A stretch of DNA of 64,000 bases from Smittia aterrima (taxonomy: Eukaryota > Arthropoda > Insecta > Diptera > Chironomidae), in contig CP093829.1 in NCBI GenBank assembly GCA_033063855.1, forward strand, positions 18,755,537 to 18,819,536, in the 5' to 3' direction. The position numbers were made by a program, and so were the translations under genes. Positions within the stretch are counted from its first letter, which is position 1. The number at the start of each line of letters is the position of its first letter. Below the pieces are notes generated by a model. That model was not told the DNA's origin, made no database searches, and saw nothing but the letters and a program-made list of their open reading frames with translations. Positions 1-11,390 of this stretch are shown one piece after another.

Positions 1-3000
1 GACGAAACCCGTTGAGCCATTAAATTTTCCCCTTCTCAGTTCGATGCAATTGAACGAACTTATCGAGACTTTCCGACTCATCGTCATGTCTGATAATGAA
101 GGTGCATTTGGCAAAAAGACTTTTCTTATCTTTGACTTGGATTTTTCATCGAATGAATGAAAGAAACGGAATAAGAATTCCAAAGTTATCTTCAACCACA
201 AATTGGAACGAAAGAAAAAAGAGTTTCCAGCTTGATTTATGCGTTTCATTAGCAAGTTCTTGAACTTTTGCAGGAATTTCTTTAAGGTCTTGAATTCCAG
301 TTTTTAATTGGTGAATGAAATGATGTAAACATCTTTACGTCTTTGTAAGAGAAGCAGCGAAGAGAGGCCTCGAAAATATTTTAGAAAACATTTTCAGGAA
401 TAAAAATTTAAATCGATGCGAGGTGTTAATGAACAAGGAGTTAACATTTTTTTCAGCAACGTTTCTCGGTCTCAATTTAAAATGTGTTGAGATGGAAATT
501 AATTCATCAGAATGCAGCGGGGAATGAAGTTGTTGTCGCCGTCGTCCCGGATTGAAGCAACGTCTCTCAAGTCGATCCAGTTTTTTTTTTGTCAAACGGC
601 TTTCTCAACTGACACAATCGATTTCTGCTTTGTCAGCGAATGCTTTTAGCGCAAAGATATTTTTCTCTAAACGTTGAAACTCTAAACAATCGTCAGAGTG
701 ATTTATTGCTTCGAGACAATAAAACTGTTTGTTCTGCGTCGAGCGTTAATTTTTAATTTGCATCATTTCGATAAATCCGGTGGTGCTGAGAGAGCTTGTC
801 AGCTAATTATTTTCAACATTTTTTTTTCTTTTTCGTGGTCGATGTCGCGAGAGAGACTGAATAGGATTCCATGCTGCTCCTAATTGGTTGATTATTGCAT
901 TCTTAGAATCGAGAACGAAATATAAGAGTCGCGGTGATGTTGAAGATTCTTATCGCCAACAATGAAAGGAATCAGCAGATCTCAAGATTTTCTCGCACCG
1001 AACACGCTTGAGCAGAGAGTTTTGTAAGATTTTAATAAGATGCAAATTTTTCCTTCTCCTTTCAATTGACCATGTTGCTTCGCCTTTGAGTTAAATAAAA
1101 TAAATATTAAGAAGCATTCAGAGGGAATAAAACGACGACACAACATCAAGCGACTTAACAACCATCTCGAAATGTTATTTGAACAGTCCGAGAAGGAGAA
1201 CACGATGAGGCCTGTGAATTTTTTTCTTTCTCCACTGTTGCCTCTCGACCGAATCCACGAAGTCTCTCATGGCTCTTTTCCATCAAACCGCGCTTGAAAA
1301 ATTATTTTCTGATTATTTTTTTTATTTCTTCTCGCTGAAAAAAAGGAGAAAAAAAAACAAACATGCATGATTAAAAAATAAAAACTCTTTTAAGAGACGA
1401 TGAAGTATCAAAAGGTTGTGGAGAAAAATTGAAAACAACAAAACTCTTCTTCAAGACGATTTTCTTTTATTTCTTTTCAATGACTTTTCCGTTTCGCGCA
1501 GTTGGAATTTTTCTTCTTTCTGAAGACTTTCTGAATTAAAATGCAGTTTGCGATGGAATGTTTTATTCTCGTTGCCTTTCGGTTTGCGTTTGCACACGGT
1601 TTCAATTGATGAAGAGAAGAATGAATTGTAAAAGGTTTTCTTTTTTTTTTCGGGAAACATCCTGACTTTTATTTGACAAGCAAACATTCTGAGAGACGGA
1701 AGATTGGTCATTCATTATTCGCAAAGGAAGCGTCGTCGGGAATTAAAGGAAAGCTTTGTAGATTTAGGCGATCGTTTGAGAAATTTCTGTGAAGATCAAA
1801 CAATCAATGACAAAGTAAGAGAGTGACATCAAAGACACCTGGGAGGTTCGATGGATGAGCGAATTCTTCGAAATTCAATGTCTCGTCCTCCAATCAAGAA
1901 TATCGTGAGTTTTCTCTCCAAACAATTAAAGATTTCGCGATAAATAACGGCCCATAATAACTCACTTTGTTCTTAAAATGTAATTATAAGTAAAGGTTCG
2001 CTTGAAAAAGCTTCCCCAACAGGCAGAGAATGAAGTAATAAATTTAAATTATATTTCTTCGCTGCGGTCTCTGCCGAAATAACAAAAAAAAATGAGAAAT
2101 AAAAACTGAATGACTTATCAATTTGCGGTGGAAGCAAGCGAGATGAAAACGACCGTTCAGGTTCTGCACTTTAAAGCTCATCGACGATGAAGAATTCCTT
2201 TGATGTGCTTAGTTGAAATAAATCAAGTCTCGAGTCTCTAATACATAAATTAAACCTTTTTAAATAGCAATAAATCATTTCTCCCCTTCTGCCTTCGCTT
2301 CATTACCGATGCTCGACGCGAATCGCATCATAAAATATTCGAAATTTCTTCATGCTCAACCTGGAAAACTTTGTTTTTTTGTCCGATGATTAAATAAACA
2401 TGATGATGAGTCTATTTTTCTCCTCTCCCTCTTTTGTAACAACTTCCATGCCGAACCGCAGGAAAAAACAAACATCATCGCTTTCTGCTCGTAACATTTC
2501 ATAATTTCGTTTCGTCTCCTCTCATGTTGCGTTGTTACCCATAATCGAAACAAGATGAATAATTTTTTCCCGAGCTTCGAAACAAAAAACTCAAACGCTC
2601 GAAACTGTTAAGAACCTCAGTTGGTTAAAAACATATCGAGAAGAACACACACGATTGAACAAAAGTTAGGACCTCCCGGTTTCTCTTCATTTAACTTTTC
2701 TTTCTTTCTTTTTTTTCGTTAAAACAAAGCAAAAGTCAGAAAGATTACTTTATTTTCCTTCACTCTCTGCACGAAATGATTTCTTTCTTGCGAAGATTTT
2801 CAAGAAGCTTTTCAGATGAAAGCTCAATCAATTGATTTCCTTTCCGTGCAGAGAGTGCAAAAGTTGCGTACAAAAAAATTTTAAACTCCGACTGAAAATA
2901 TGGAACCGAAGCAGCGAGGGAAAGAAAAATTCCACGAGAGATTTGTATTGAAATCGTATCAAAGAAGATTTCAATTTCGTGTGCAGAAATCCAAAGTTTG

Positions 3001-5583
3001 TTCTTCTCTCCTTTCTTTCATTCGCGGAGATCGCTTTATAACTTAATTCCTTTCGTTCGACGAACATCGCAACTTCGCCTTTTTATTTCGGAAAGAAAAA
3101 AAAAATCTGATAATATTTAAGGCAAACGATAAAAATTACTATACTCAACCAATTTGAATTTATAGCAGGGGAAAATTTATGTTTGAGATGAAGTTAATGA
3201 ATTCAATATTAGTTGTTGAAGTCTTTCTCTCGTTTCTTTTTTTTCGGGGGGAGCTGATCCAGAGCAACAACGCAATGTGCCTCAAGCCATAAGATCAGGT
3301 TTGATTTCTGCGGAGAACGAGAGCTTCATTTAATTAAATACTAATCGCCTTCAGGGCAGGAACATTTTCAACTTCGATGCTCCGTAGACTTCTCGTCTGA
3401 TGCGAAAGGAGAAGCGAGTTTTCGTGAATCATATTTTGCTGGACGACGAAGGAATTATTTTTCGTCTCTCTTCACCTCAAATTAACTCATTAATTGTCAG
3501 TTGATTCAGTTCTTTGGGAACTTACCTGCACACCCCTATGCCTTCGTAGAAAAATGTTAGGCAAAAAGAACATTAATTATAGTTTATGGCTAAAGTTGAA
3601 CAAGGCAGAAGGAAAGGAGAACGATCAAGCACTTATTAGACAATATTTTTCATTTCTCGTGTCTCATCATCAGAGATACTTCTGAAGATTTCCGGTCGGC
3701 AAAAATTCAATACAATAAATGTATTTATAATGGAGAACTCTGCCGTTTGACTCTCGAGACGTCGAGGAAAGAAAAGAATCGAAATAAAAAAGTTTGTTGA
3801 ATGTTTAAAATAAAAGAGTCATGGAAATTGATGATCCAAGAGAGAACAAAACGCTTCGATGGGATGAAAGAACACATAAAGTTATAATGATCTTTCGGTA
3901 ATCACTAATTATTACATTTATGACTGTTCCGATCAGTGGACGCGACGAAAAGCGATGAGAAGAGACAAAAGTTGAAGGTTGAATTCCTTCGCAGACGCGA
4001 CTCGGTTTCCACATCTTCAGATGCCGCCATGTTGTCTAAAAATATTTATATTTCTTCGTCCGCTCGCCTCAATAAACTTCCCAGCTCCGCTGCCGCTGAT
4101 TCTTCTTCTTTCGTCCACCTCCTTCTCATCGTGCAGCGTTTTCAATCGCACAAAAGTAACAAACCAAGCAGAAAATGTGTTTCATAATTTATGATATTGA
4201 AAAATTTGTTGTTTGGACACGATAAACAAATAAAAATGCAAATAATAATCAAATTATACATTCGCGGTCGCGATTTGCTAAGAAGGAGAGAAGAAGCTTG
4301 AAAACTTAATTCAGAAAACTTCTCTAACCGCGATTATGCACATTTGATTGTCTTTCAAATTGGGATCGTTTAATCATCGCAAATAAATATTCTGCTGATC
4401 TTGTGGGGGCTATCGAGAGAGTGAGAGAGAGGTAAAGAATTTTTATTACATCCAATTAAGTTGAAAAAGTGATGAAATCAGCGGAGAAAAATCCACCGGA
4501 GAGATCATAAATTGCATCGCTTGTGTGTTTTCCTCCTTCTTCCCGCTTCGTTCAGATCATTCTCGTTCAAATAATACGCATTAAGCTTTTATGTTCATTC
4601 TCGTTCTTCTCTCTGACGTTCTCTGAAAAAGAAATAATGCTAATAATGATGATGAAATACCTCCCGAAACGATACGTTCAGTTAAATGACTCTATTAGGT
4701 TTATTTTTTGCTTTGCGAGGAGCTTTCGTCGTGAACTTTCTCAAGAATGTTCTAGAATGTTAATCATAGTCGTCTGTTGTTAGGAAAGTCATTGTTTTAA
4801 ATTGAGACAGCAGAGAGACTCATGGGAATTTCCTGAAACATCAATCACACGCTTCAACCACGAAAAATTCCTGAAAGTGAACTCCCAATGTGAGCCCCCG
4901 AGAGACAAAACATTTCAATCTCATTTTCGATGCTTTTTTGTTTTTATTTGTTCTTTCTCTTCTCTTCAATCTTAAAGGATAAGCAGAAGTTGTGTTTCAG
5001 CCCTTCAATAATAAATACACTTAATGCTTCACCTCGTCTCTAGCTCATCGCTCCTTTCGACTGCGCTTCCTTTTTTTTACACAGGTACACGAAATAAGAA
5101 TTTACACGAACAAGAAAGGCGTCCTCGCGACTTTTAATTATTTTTGAGCGACAATCTTTGATCGAGCTTTGAGTTAAAAAGCAGTTGAGGGATAAGCAGC
5201 TTCTCTCTCATAGATACAACACTGGTTGACAATTAAAAGGTTCATGAATAATTATTATTTTAAAAGGTTTTACACAACGAAAAGTAAAAAAGTTTTTCTT
5301 TAAACTTATTATTTACAGACTATCGTTAACAATCATCTCTCGCGCTTTCATATTCACAAGATAAATTCTTATTCGAAAATAGTTTTGTATTTGTTTTTTT
5401 TGTTGTCCACAATTGGAAGAATTCGTTGTCGATGCTGAAGCAATGTTTTATATTTTGAGTATTCACTTCTCGGTGCTACTTCTCTTCTTCCTAGTACGGA
5501 TTGCCGTCTTATCGTTGGATTAGTTAAGTCGTAAAGCTGGTCAACTGGTTCGATGTATGTTTATAGAGACAACAGACGTTGAC
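1..5583. other. Gene-free 3' flank of dpp
   Basis: I see no supportable gene here. The open frames present are short, low-complexity and have no recognisable domain. The stretch is rich in poly-T/poly-A and GAAA/TTTC tracts. It lies downstream of the minus-strand dpp gene, and in Drosophila the corresponding 3' side of dpp holds the large imaginal-disc enhancer region (established knowledge). A similar regulatory role here is inference. A minus-strand AATAAA at 4943-4948 could end a dpp transcript with a roughly 640-nt 3' UTR, but nothing confirms that this is the site used. Confidence 0.5.
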
Positions 5584-8500
5584 TTATCGACAGCCACAAC
5601 CGACTACCGTCATATCTTGATAGTTCTTCAGAACAACTTTATTCTGATCGTCCAAATACAGCATCGATATTGATGAGAGCTGTGTAGGCACGCAACATGC
5701 TTTTGGTGCTAGACTGGGACTTATCGAGTGAACTAAAGTTTGTACAATGGCGTGATTGGTTGTGTTGAGATGATCGGCAATAGGAAAATTGCATTCACCA
5801 TGGCAATAGAATGCTTCGTAGCCTGGCGGTGCTACGATCCAATCATTCCAGCCGACATCACTGAAATCGACGTACAAAGGCCTTCGCTGACAAATATCTT
5901 GACTGTTTTTTCGTCGATGGTTTCGTCTGCTGCCAGGAGCTCGCCTCGAGCGATTTGTGTCTCTGCTCGAGCGCTGTTTGTAGCGTCCGTCGTCTGTGTA
6001 GGTGAAGAGAAGCGGTTGGGCTTGCGACCAACTCTCGGGACTATCCTCTATGCTCCTTCTTAGTCTTATATGTTGATGTGATGGCACATTGATGGAGTCA
6101 TCGATGTTCACTGAATTACTATCGTCTAATGCTGATATATGAACTAATAAGCCGTGATTGCGCTTAGGCTCGCGCAGCCATCGCTTGACAGCTGACATCA
6201 CGTTTAGGCTTATCGTTCCAGTTTCATTGACATTGACTGTCTTCGAGCCAGCCAACAGGAAAATCGGCTTGCGTTTCTTGTGCTTCCGTCCGGGCCGCAC
6301 AATGTCGTACACATCGATTTGATGTCGTACGCTGTTGACATTCTTGATTTGATTTCGATTGAATGTGATCTCAGCGTCCCGAAGTCGCTCTTTCTCGGGA
6401 ATATTTGAGATGTTGAAGAACAGACGAAATCTGTTGTGATATTTGAAGCGATTGTCTATGTTGCTCTCTGAAAAAAGATTATGAAGAAGTTTATTAGTTG
6501 TTGCGTTTCGAAAGAAATATCGAAGAAATATATTGATCAACAACAGTTCTCAAGCGAAACGGTATGGAGAGAATTTAAAATTCAAATTCGAGACGACCCA
6601 CGCCGAATTGTGAGATGGAGATCGTGTGTCTGATTATTTTATTTCGCAAGCACCGAAGTGCTTTTAAGAAGAATTTGTCGCCCAGGATGGCACGGCGAGT
6701 TCAAAATATTTGAAGTTTGTTTTCCATCTGTGGACACAGAACGACACTTATTAACGTTCGTGCCTTCGGAATTCACTCGCCGTAGATTTCTTTTTCTTTC
6801 GCTGCCAGGTGTGACTTTTTCTCCGCACATTTAGCTCTTGAAAGAGTGTCTTGAGAGCTTGTTTATTAGCTTGGGATTGTCTTCTTCTGTTCTTGATCGA
6901 GTGGAATCTCGTTTCGCACAGCGGCACATATGGTTCGACGACTGATATAAGGCTTTCACGTGACAGCAGACACGACGACTCTCGATGTCGAGTTTATTGA
7001 TTCGTTCACAAAAAAAAATATTTATTGCCCACTCGCCAACTAATCTCGATAATTACCATGAATATGTGATAAAGGTGGAAAGATTTTATTTCCCCGGAAA
7101 CATCTCGTGTGCCGTGTACGTAGCTCGATTGGAATGCGAGTTGTAATTGGGTGTGAGACAGAGTGAGAGCTGCTGAAAACGTGCAATAAATCACGCAACT
7201 TTATTTAAAAATTATGCAAATCCCTCGCCAATCTGACAAATTATCGCTACAAAGCTCGAATAAATGTTGAATGAAATGACCCACAGAAAAGCGCGATCGC
7301 AACAGACAAAGTTTCGCTCTCTGCGCGATGAAAACTTTAAATCTCCTCCTCACCAACAACTCGCGAGCGAATTCAACTATGACATTGTTGATCGTTTCGT
7401 TCTGAGTTGGAATGTAAATCAAGGTGACGTCGTGGGCGACGGTAAAGTTGTCCAACTCAGCTTTCGTAAGCTGCGCTTTAATTTATTGGAAAAAGAGTGA
7501 ATTTATGTCAATTTTCAGAACAAGCGAACGCAAATTTATTCGTTTCGTGTAAAAATATCATTTTTGTTCGAGAAACCTACAAAAGATGAAAGCACGTCTG
7601 GAAAACTTTTTTACAGTGCGAAGAAAATGTTTTCTTTTTCGCTCATTGATTCGCAGCATGATAATTTCAAATTTGTGTAAACATATTTATTCATCTTTAA
7701 CCTTTTTTCCTCTCCTAAAATTTTCCTTCTTTGTTTTTCCACTTCGACGAAGATTTACGTACAATTTTCTGTTGATTTATTTGCCCGGCTTTTTAAGAAA
7801 ATTTTGAAGCTTCGCCAGAAACAAACTAAACAAGCTAACTTGCACTTTTCAACGAAAAACTACGACTCGACGCTAATCTCTTGGAAGAAACAATCTGCTC
7901 GGTTCAATTGTTTATTTGAAAGTGTTTCTTCTTTTTTGGGTTCAAGGAAAACCGAAGCGATAAAATCCTATAAATATTGCGAGAAGTGTAAACACTCGAA
8001 GCTTGGAAAAAATTGCAAGTTACGAAATTTTCGGCTTTTTGAAGTTTTTCTATTTACAATTTTTTTTTTCGTATTGAACTTTGAGTTGCGTCGGTAAAAT
8101 CCGTCGCAATAAATTTATTTTCTTTCATTTAAATTCTTATTGCGATGGAAACTTCGTACACTCCCCAACGATCGACGGTTACCTAAACGTCTTCCCATTA
8201 TTCTGTCAATAAGCACATAATTTCGCGAAGATTTTTCATTTCGAATCGGCCGAGCGACTGGGAAACGTGTTGGCAAGTGAAATGAAAGCCACTTCGATTG
8301 CCGGTAACGCGCAGAAGAAACTAAATACATTGTAATTGATTTAAAGCTTTTCCTTCTTTGATTTTTTTCTTCTTCTCTTTACTTGTTTCAAAAGAAACAC
8401 ATTGCAATGAGTAAACGCGTTTCGCTTGAGATGATTTTATGAATTTAACGAGAAGCGAGAAGATAATTTTCAAAACACTCACCTTCATGTATATAACTTC

Positions 8501-8888
8501 TAATAGTATTGGCGTCCTTGTTATGCAAATCTGCCTTTGGTACTTCTAGTGAATCTAATTCATGGCCCATAATCTGAGCGTATAATTGTTTCATAGCTTC
8601 TGGGATCACAATTTTCGATCTATCGACTTTCGGTCGTTTCTCGAAGCCGAACAGTGATAGAAGATTCTTCTCAATTTGGACTAGCGTTTGAGGATCAGGC
8701 TTGTTACCTCTATGATTATCTCTCTCTATGCTATCACTTAAATCTATATTGTTACTGTCTAATGATGAGGATGAGGATGATGATTCTAATGATGATGAAG
8801 AAGACGACTTGACTTCCTCTGTGCTAGCGACCTGTTGAACTCGATTGAATGTCGCCAGCACCGCGAGGACAAAAAGCCACGCACGCAT
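5584..8888 (-). CDS. dpp: Decapentaplegic, BMP2/4-type TGF-beta ligand precursor
   Basis: Secreted morphogen of the BMP2/4 class, processed to a disulphide-linked dimer that signals through type I/II serine-threonine kinase receptors. Coding exons are 8888-8483 and 6467-5584 (stop included), 1290 nt, 429 aa. The donor reads AAG|GTGAGT and the acceptor TTTTTTCAG|AG, and the frame is kept through a Glu codon. Residues 1-22 form a signal peptide, followed by a Ser-rich stretch (about 28-43) and the propeptide. Furin-type sites are RLRR (270-273) and RSRR (308-311). The mature C-terminal domain has all seven knot cysteines (328, 357, 361, 393, 394, 426, 428) and ends VVGCGCR like fly Dpp. A basic cluster after the second furin site resembles the heparan-sulphate-binding region of Dpp. 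The start at 8888 was chosen because a good acceptor (TCATTTCAG, exon from 8902) lies just upstream, excluding the longer reading frame; the 5' UTR is therefore spliced. Confidence 0.97.
6468..8482 (-). other. dpp intron between the two coding exons
   Basis: This 2015-bp intron splits the propeptide coding sequence, as in other insect dpp genes. No nested coding gene is supportable. It is long compared with the 50-75-bp introns of neighbouring genes, which leaves room for enhancers, but I cannot name any element in it from sequence alone. Confidence 0.85.
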
Positions 8889-8902
8889 GATCGTTTGCAA
8901 TT
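8889..8902 (-). other. dpp 5' UTR piece and splice acceptor
   Basis: On the minus strand a pyrimidine-rich TTCTCATTTCAG runs to 8903 and is followed by 14 nt of leader before the ATG at 8888. This implies at least one further upstream non-coding exon at higher coordinates. I could not place that exon or the promoter. Confidence 0.65.
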
Positions 8903-10723
8903 CTGAAATGAGAAGAGAAGACAAACAAATCGTTAGATCTCGATGTCATTAATCTTTTGCAATAATATTTATTTATTATAAGTGTTTCGCAAGGTTCCTC
9001 AATCTCTGCCGCAGAAATCACTCCGACACATTCAGTCGTTTACTCTAAAGTGTCTGTGTAGCGACAAGAGAGAAGTAAACAACAATATTAAAATGCGGCC
9101 TTAATAATACGTAAGAGTAATTCTATAAATAAATTCGACATGATCAACAACTACTCAACGCTTGATTTCTCGTTTTCAGATTTCCCTCTCACTCACTCAC
9201 TCACTCGATCGCTGTGTTTAAACTTTAGAGTTTGCAATGGAATATTTTGCTGCCTTCACTCGACTCAATAAAAATTAATACTGATTTGCCATTTTTTTTT
9301 TGTTTATGATTATGGTTCTCAGATTAAATGTAAATTAATTGAAAATGACATGAAATGTGCATTCGTGCAAAGCCTTTCGAAGTTTATTTCGTCAGACAAT
9401 CCGACGCGCTCCGATCATCTCCTTGTTGCAATCAAAATGAAAATCTATTCTCGTGAGAATTAATACTTCGGTTAAAGATTTTTAAGCTTCTTTCCCTTCA
9501 TTTCACTCGCTGTAGTCAAGTAGTGGTTTATGAAGAATGGATCTACCTGTTTAAGTCGTTTAATGATCAGGGCTTTGACGTGAGACGTTTGTTGCAAAAT
9601 TGAAAGTTAGAGAAACATTTGAAACTCCTGGAGATCGTCGGCAAAGTCCAGATAAACGGCAGGAGACAACTCATATTCCTTTTTCGCCTGACGTTTTGGG
9701 TTTTTTCCCTCTCGTCTTCCTCTTGAAATAATTTCATTTCATTTCTACCACCTATGGACTGTTAAGTGTTTAAGTGAAGTAGGATTCTCGAGAACATAAT
9801 AAAGTTTTTCTTTCTTTTCTCTCGTTTGTGTTCTCAAGTGTCTGCTCTTTTGTCTTTACGAGTAGGGATTAATAAAATATTTTTGTGTGAACCTTCTGCT
9901 GCTGCTGTTAGCACACGAAAGGAGGATTTTTCGTCAGAAGAAAAGATTGTAATGCAAAGACAATTGATTATTATTGTTGATTATTAGCGTCCGGGGAGAA
10001 AGATGGGCGGAGATTCAAATGAACCTGAGCAACGAAATGAAAAATGAGCAGGCAAGTTACGTTTTTACTTTGATTTGATTCATCTTCTGTGTCATTCGCT
10101 TTGATTGATTCCATTGAGAGCTTCTTGGCTTCTTAATTCAAGACAAAACATTCAGAGAATCGTTTACCGTTGGAGAACAAGCGCTCAACGAGAAACGTTG
10201 AGTTAAAAATCATTAGACATCTGTTGAACCTCACTCAGAACTTATTTTATTTATTTGTGTTTCCCAAAAAGTCAACGAGAACTGCTTCGGCAATTTCATT
10301 GTGATCAAACACTCAGTAAGGCTCGTTAGGGAACACGGGAAATTAAATAAGAACTCGTAGATCCAAATTGCCCTCTTCGTTTTCCCTCCGACTGATCCCG
10401 AGATCCTTATCGAGATCCTTCACAATTGGGAGTGCTTCGTTTGTAAAGGAAATGAGCAATTTACCTTCGAATGCCTTCGAGTTTGCTCTTTTATCTGATC
10501 ATAATTCGAAGATGGGACAGGAAGGCGAAAACTATCAGTTTCTTGGAACTGAAATGTTTGCACTCACTCGCCTCGAAAAGGTAAAAACTTTTAGCACTTC
10601 TCACTCTCCTCTGAGAGTGCCAATCGCAAGAAATTTTAATTTGACTTGCACTTTTTTTTTCGGAGAATTATCAAAGATTATTTGTTTAAGAGACTTTGGC
10701 GCCGGAAAACGAGAAGATTGTGC
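8903..10723. other. Gene-free 5' flank of dpp
   Basis: No coding potential is supportable. It must contain the upstream untranslated exon(s) of dpp or part of the intron leading to them. A (CACT)n microsatellite lies at about 9187-9206. Several short ATG frames are low-complexity and not convincing. Confidence 0.45.
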
Positions 10724-10730
10724 TATAAAA
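10724..10730 (+). promoter_or_regulatory. Possible TATA box upstream of a small gene
   Basis: TATAAAA on the plus strand, about 335 bp before the small open frame at 11065. A start about 30 bp downstream would give a leader holding a candidate short intron (donor AAAAC|GTAAAT at about 10862, acceptor CACTTTTCAG ending at 10915). No convincing Inr (TCAGT) was seen at the expected place, so this is weak. Confidence 0.2.
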
Positions 10731-11064
10731 TGAGCAGTCGCCTTCTTAGTTAAAGAACTGCAGACAAAGCTTATTGCACACTTGAGCTGTTTATGATCAG
10801 ATTGCGAGTCTTATGATTTCAAACGACAAGTGCGGGATGTGTCGCCTCTGCCGTCGTAAAACGTAAATTTTTCGGGTTTTTACGATCGACGATTACACCT
10901 TTGACACTTTTCAGAAACGAAATATCTCCACTCGCAGCTGAAACACTAGTTTCATTTGTTGAAACAATTGTTTCTCGTTTACTCGTTTTACTGACAATCG
11001 AGTCACGTCGTCAGTTTGCTAAATACTTCGTTCGAATACAGTTCGATAAAGATTTAAGAACAAA

Positions 11065-11304
11065 ATGGATTTTGTTGATTCTTTTGATGACGACGAGATT
11101 GATCTTGAAGAGAGCAGTTTGTTTAACTTCATGAAATGGATGTATAACAATCGCAACATTATCTACTACGTCTTCCAGTTTCTAAAGTACTCGATCATGC
11201 TCTGGTTTGCGTTTTTCGTGTTTCGAAAAGTTCAGCGATTTGTCATTTGGGTGAAGTCATTTAAAAAGCCGAAACGAACCTCCAAGATGAAGAAGACGAA
11301 TTGA
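11065..11304 (+). CDS. Possible 79-aa single-pass membrane microprotein
   Basis: I do not recognise a family. The frame begins at an ATG in good context (AAAATGG). It encodes an acidic N-terminus (about residues 7-17, DSFDDDEIDLEE), a hydrophobic aromatic segment (about 31-54) that could cross a membrane once, and a strongly basic Lys/Arg tail. Acidic head, hydrophobic core and basic tail form a coherent layout rather than random translation. A candidate TATA box and 5' UTR intron lie upstream. A competing open frame in another phase (through about 11134) overlaps it, so the true frame is uncertain. A 22-nt tandem repeat lies just downstream. It could also be chance translation in the dpp flank. 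Confidence 0.35.
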   Translation: MDFVDSFDDDEIDLEESSLFNFMKWMYNNRNIIYYVFQFLKYSIMLWFAFFVFRKVQRFVIWVKSFKKPKRTSKMKKTN

Positions 11305-11346
11305 AAATTTTCTTTAATCCTTGTTTCCTTCGATATCGGTAAGAAA

Positions 11347-11390
11347 TCTTGTTTCTAAGCACTGCAATTCTTGTTTCTAAGCACCGCATT
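11347..11390. repeat. 22-nt direct tandem repeat
   Basis: Two adjacent 22-nt units (11347-11368 and 11369-11390) share TCTTGTTTCTAAGCAC and match at 20 of 22 positions. They lie about 40 bp after the small open frame ending at 11304, possibly in its 3' UTR. Confidence 0.8.

Noticed and set aside
5740..6063. 107-codon open frame on the plus strand inside dpp
   Set aside because: It is the antisense shadow of the conserved dpp mature-domain exon and has no domain of its own.
10368..10733. 121-codon plus-strand frame
   Set aside because: No domain, and its end overlaps a possible TATA box; it is better explained as intergenic DNA.
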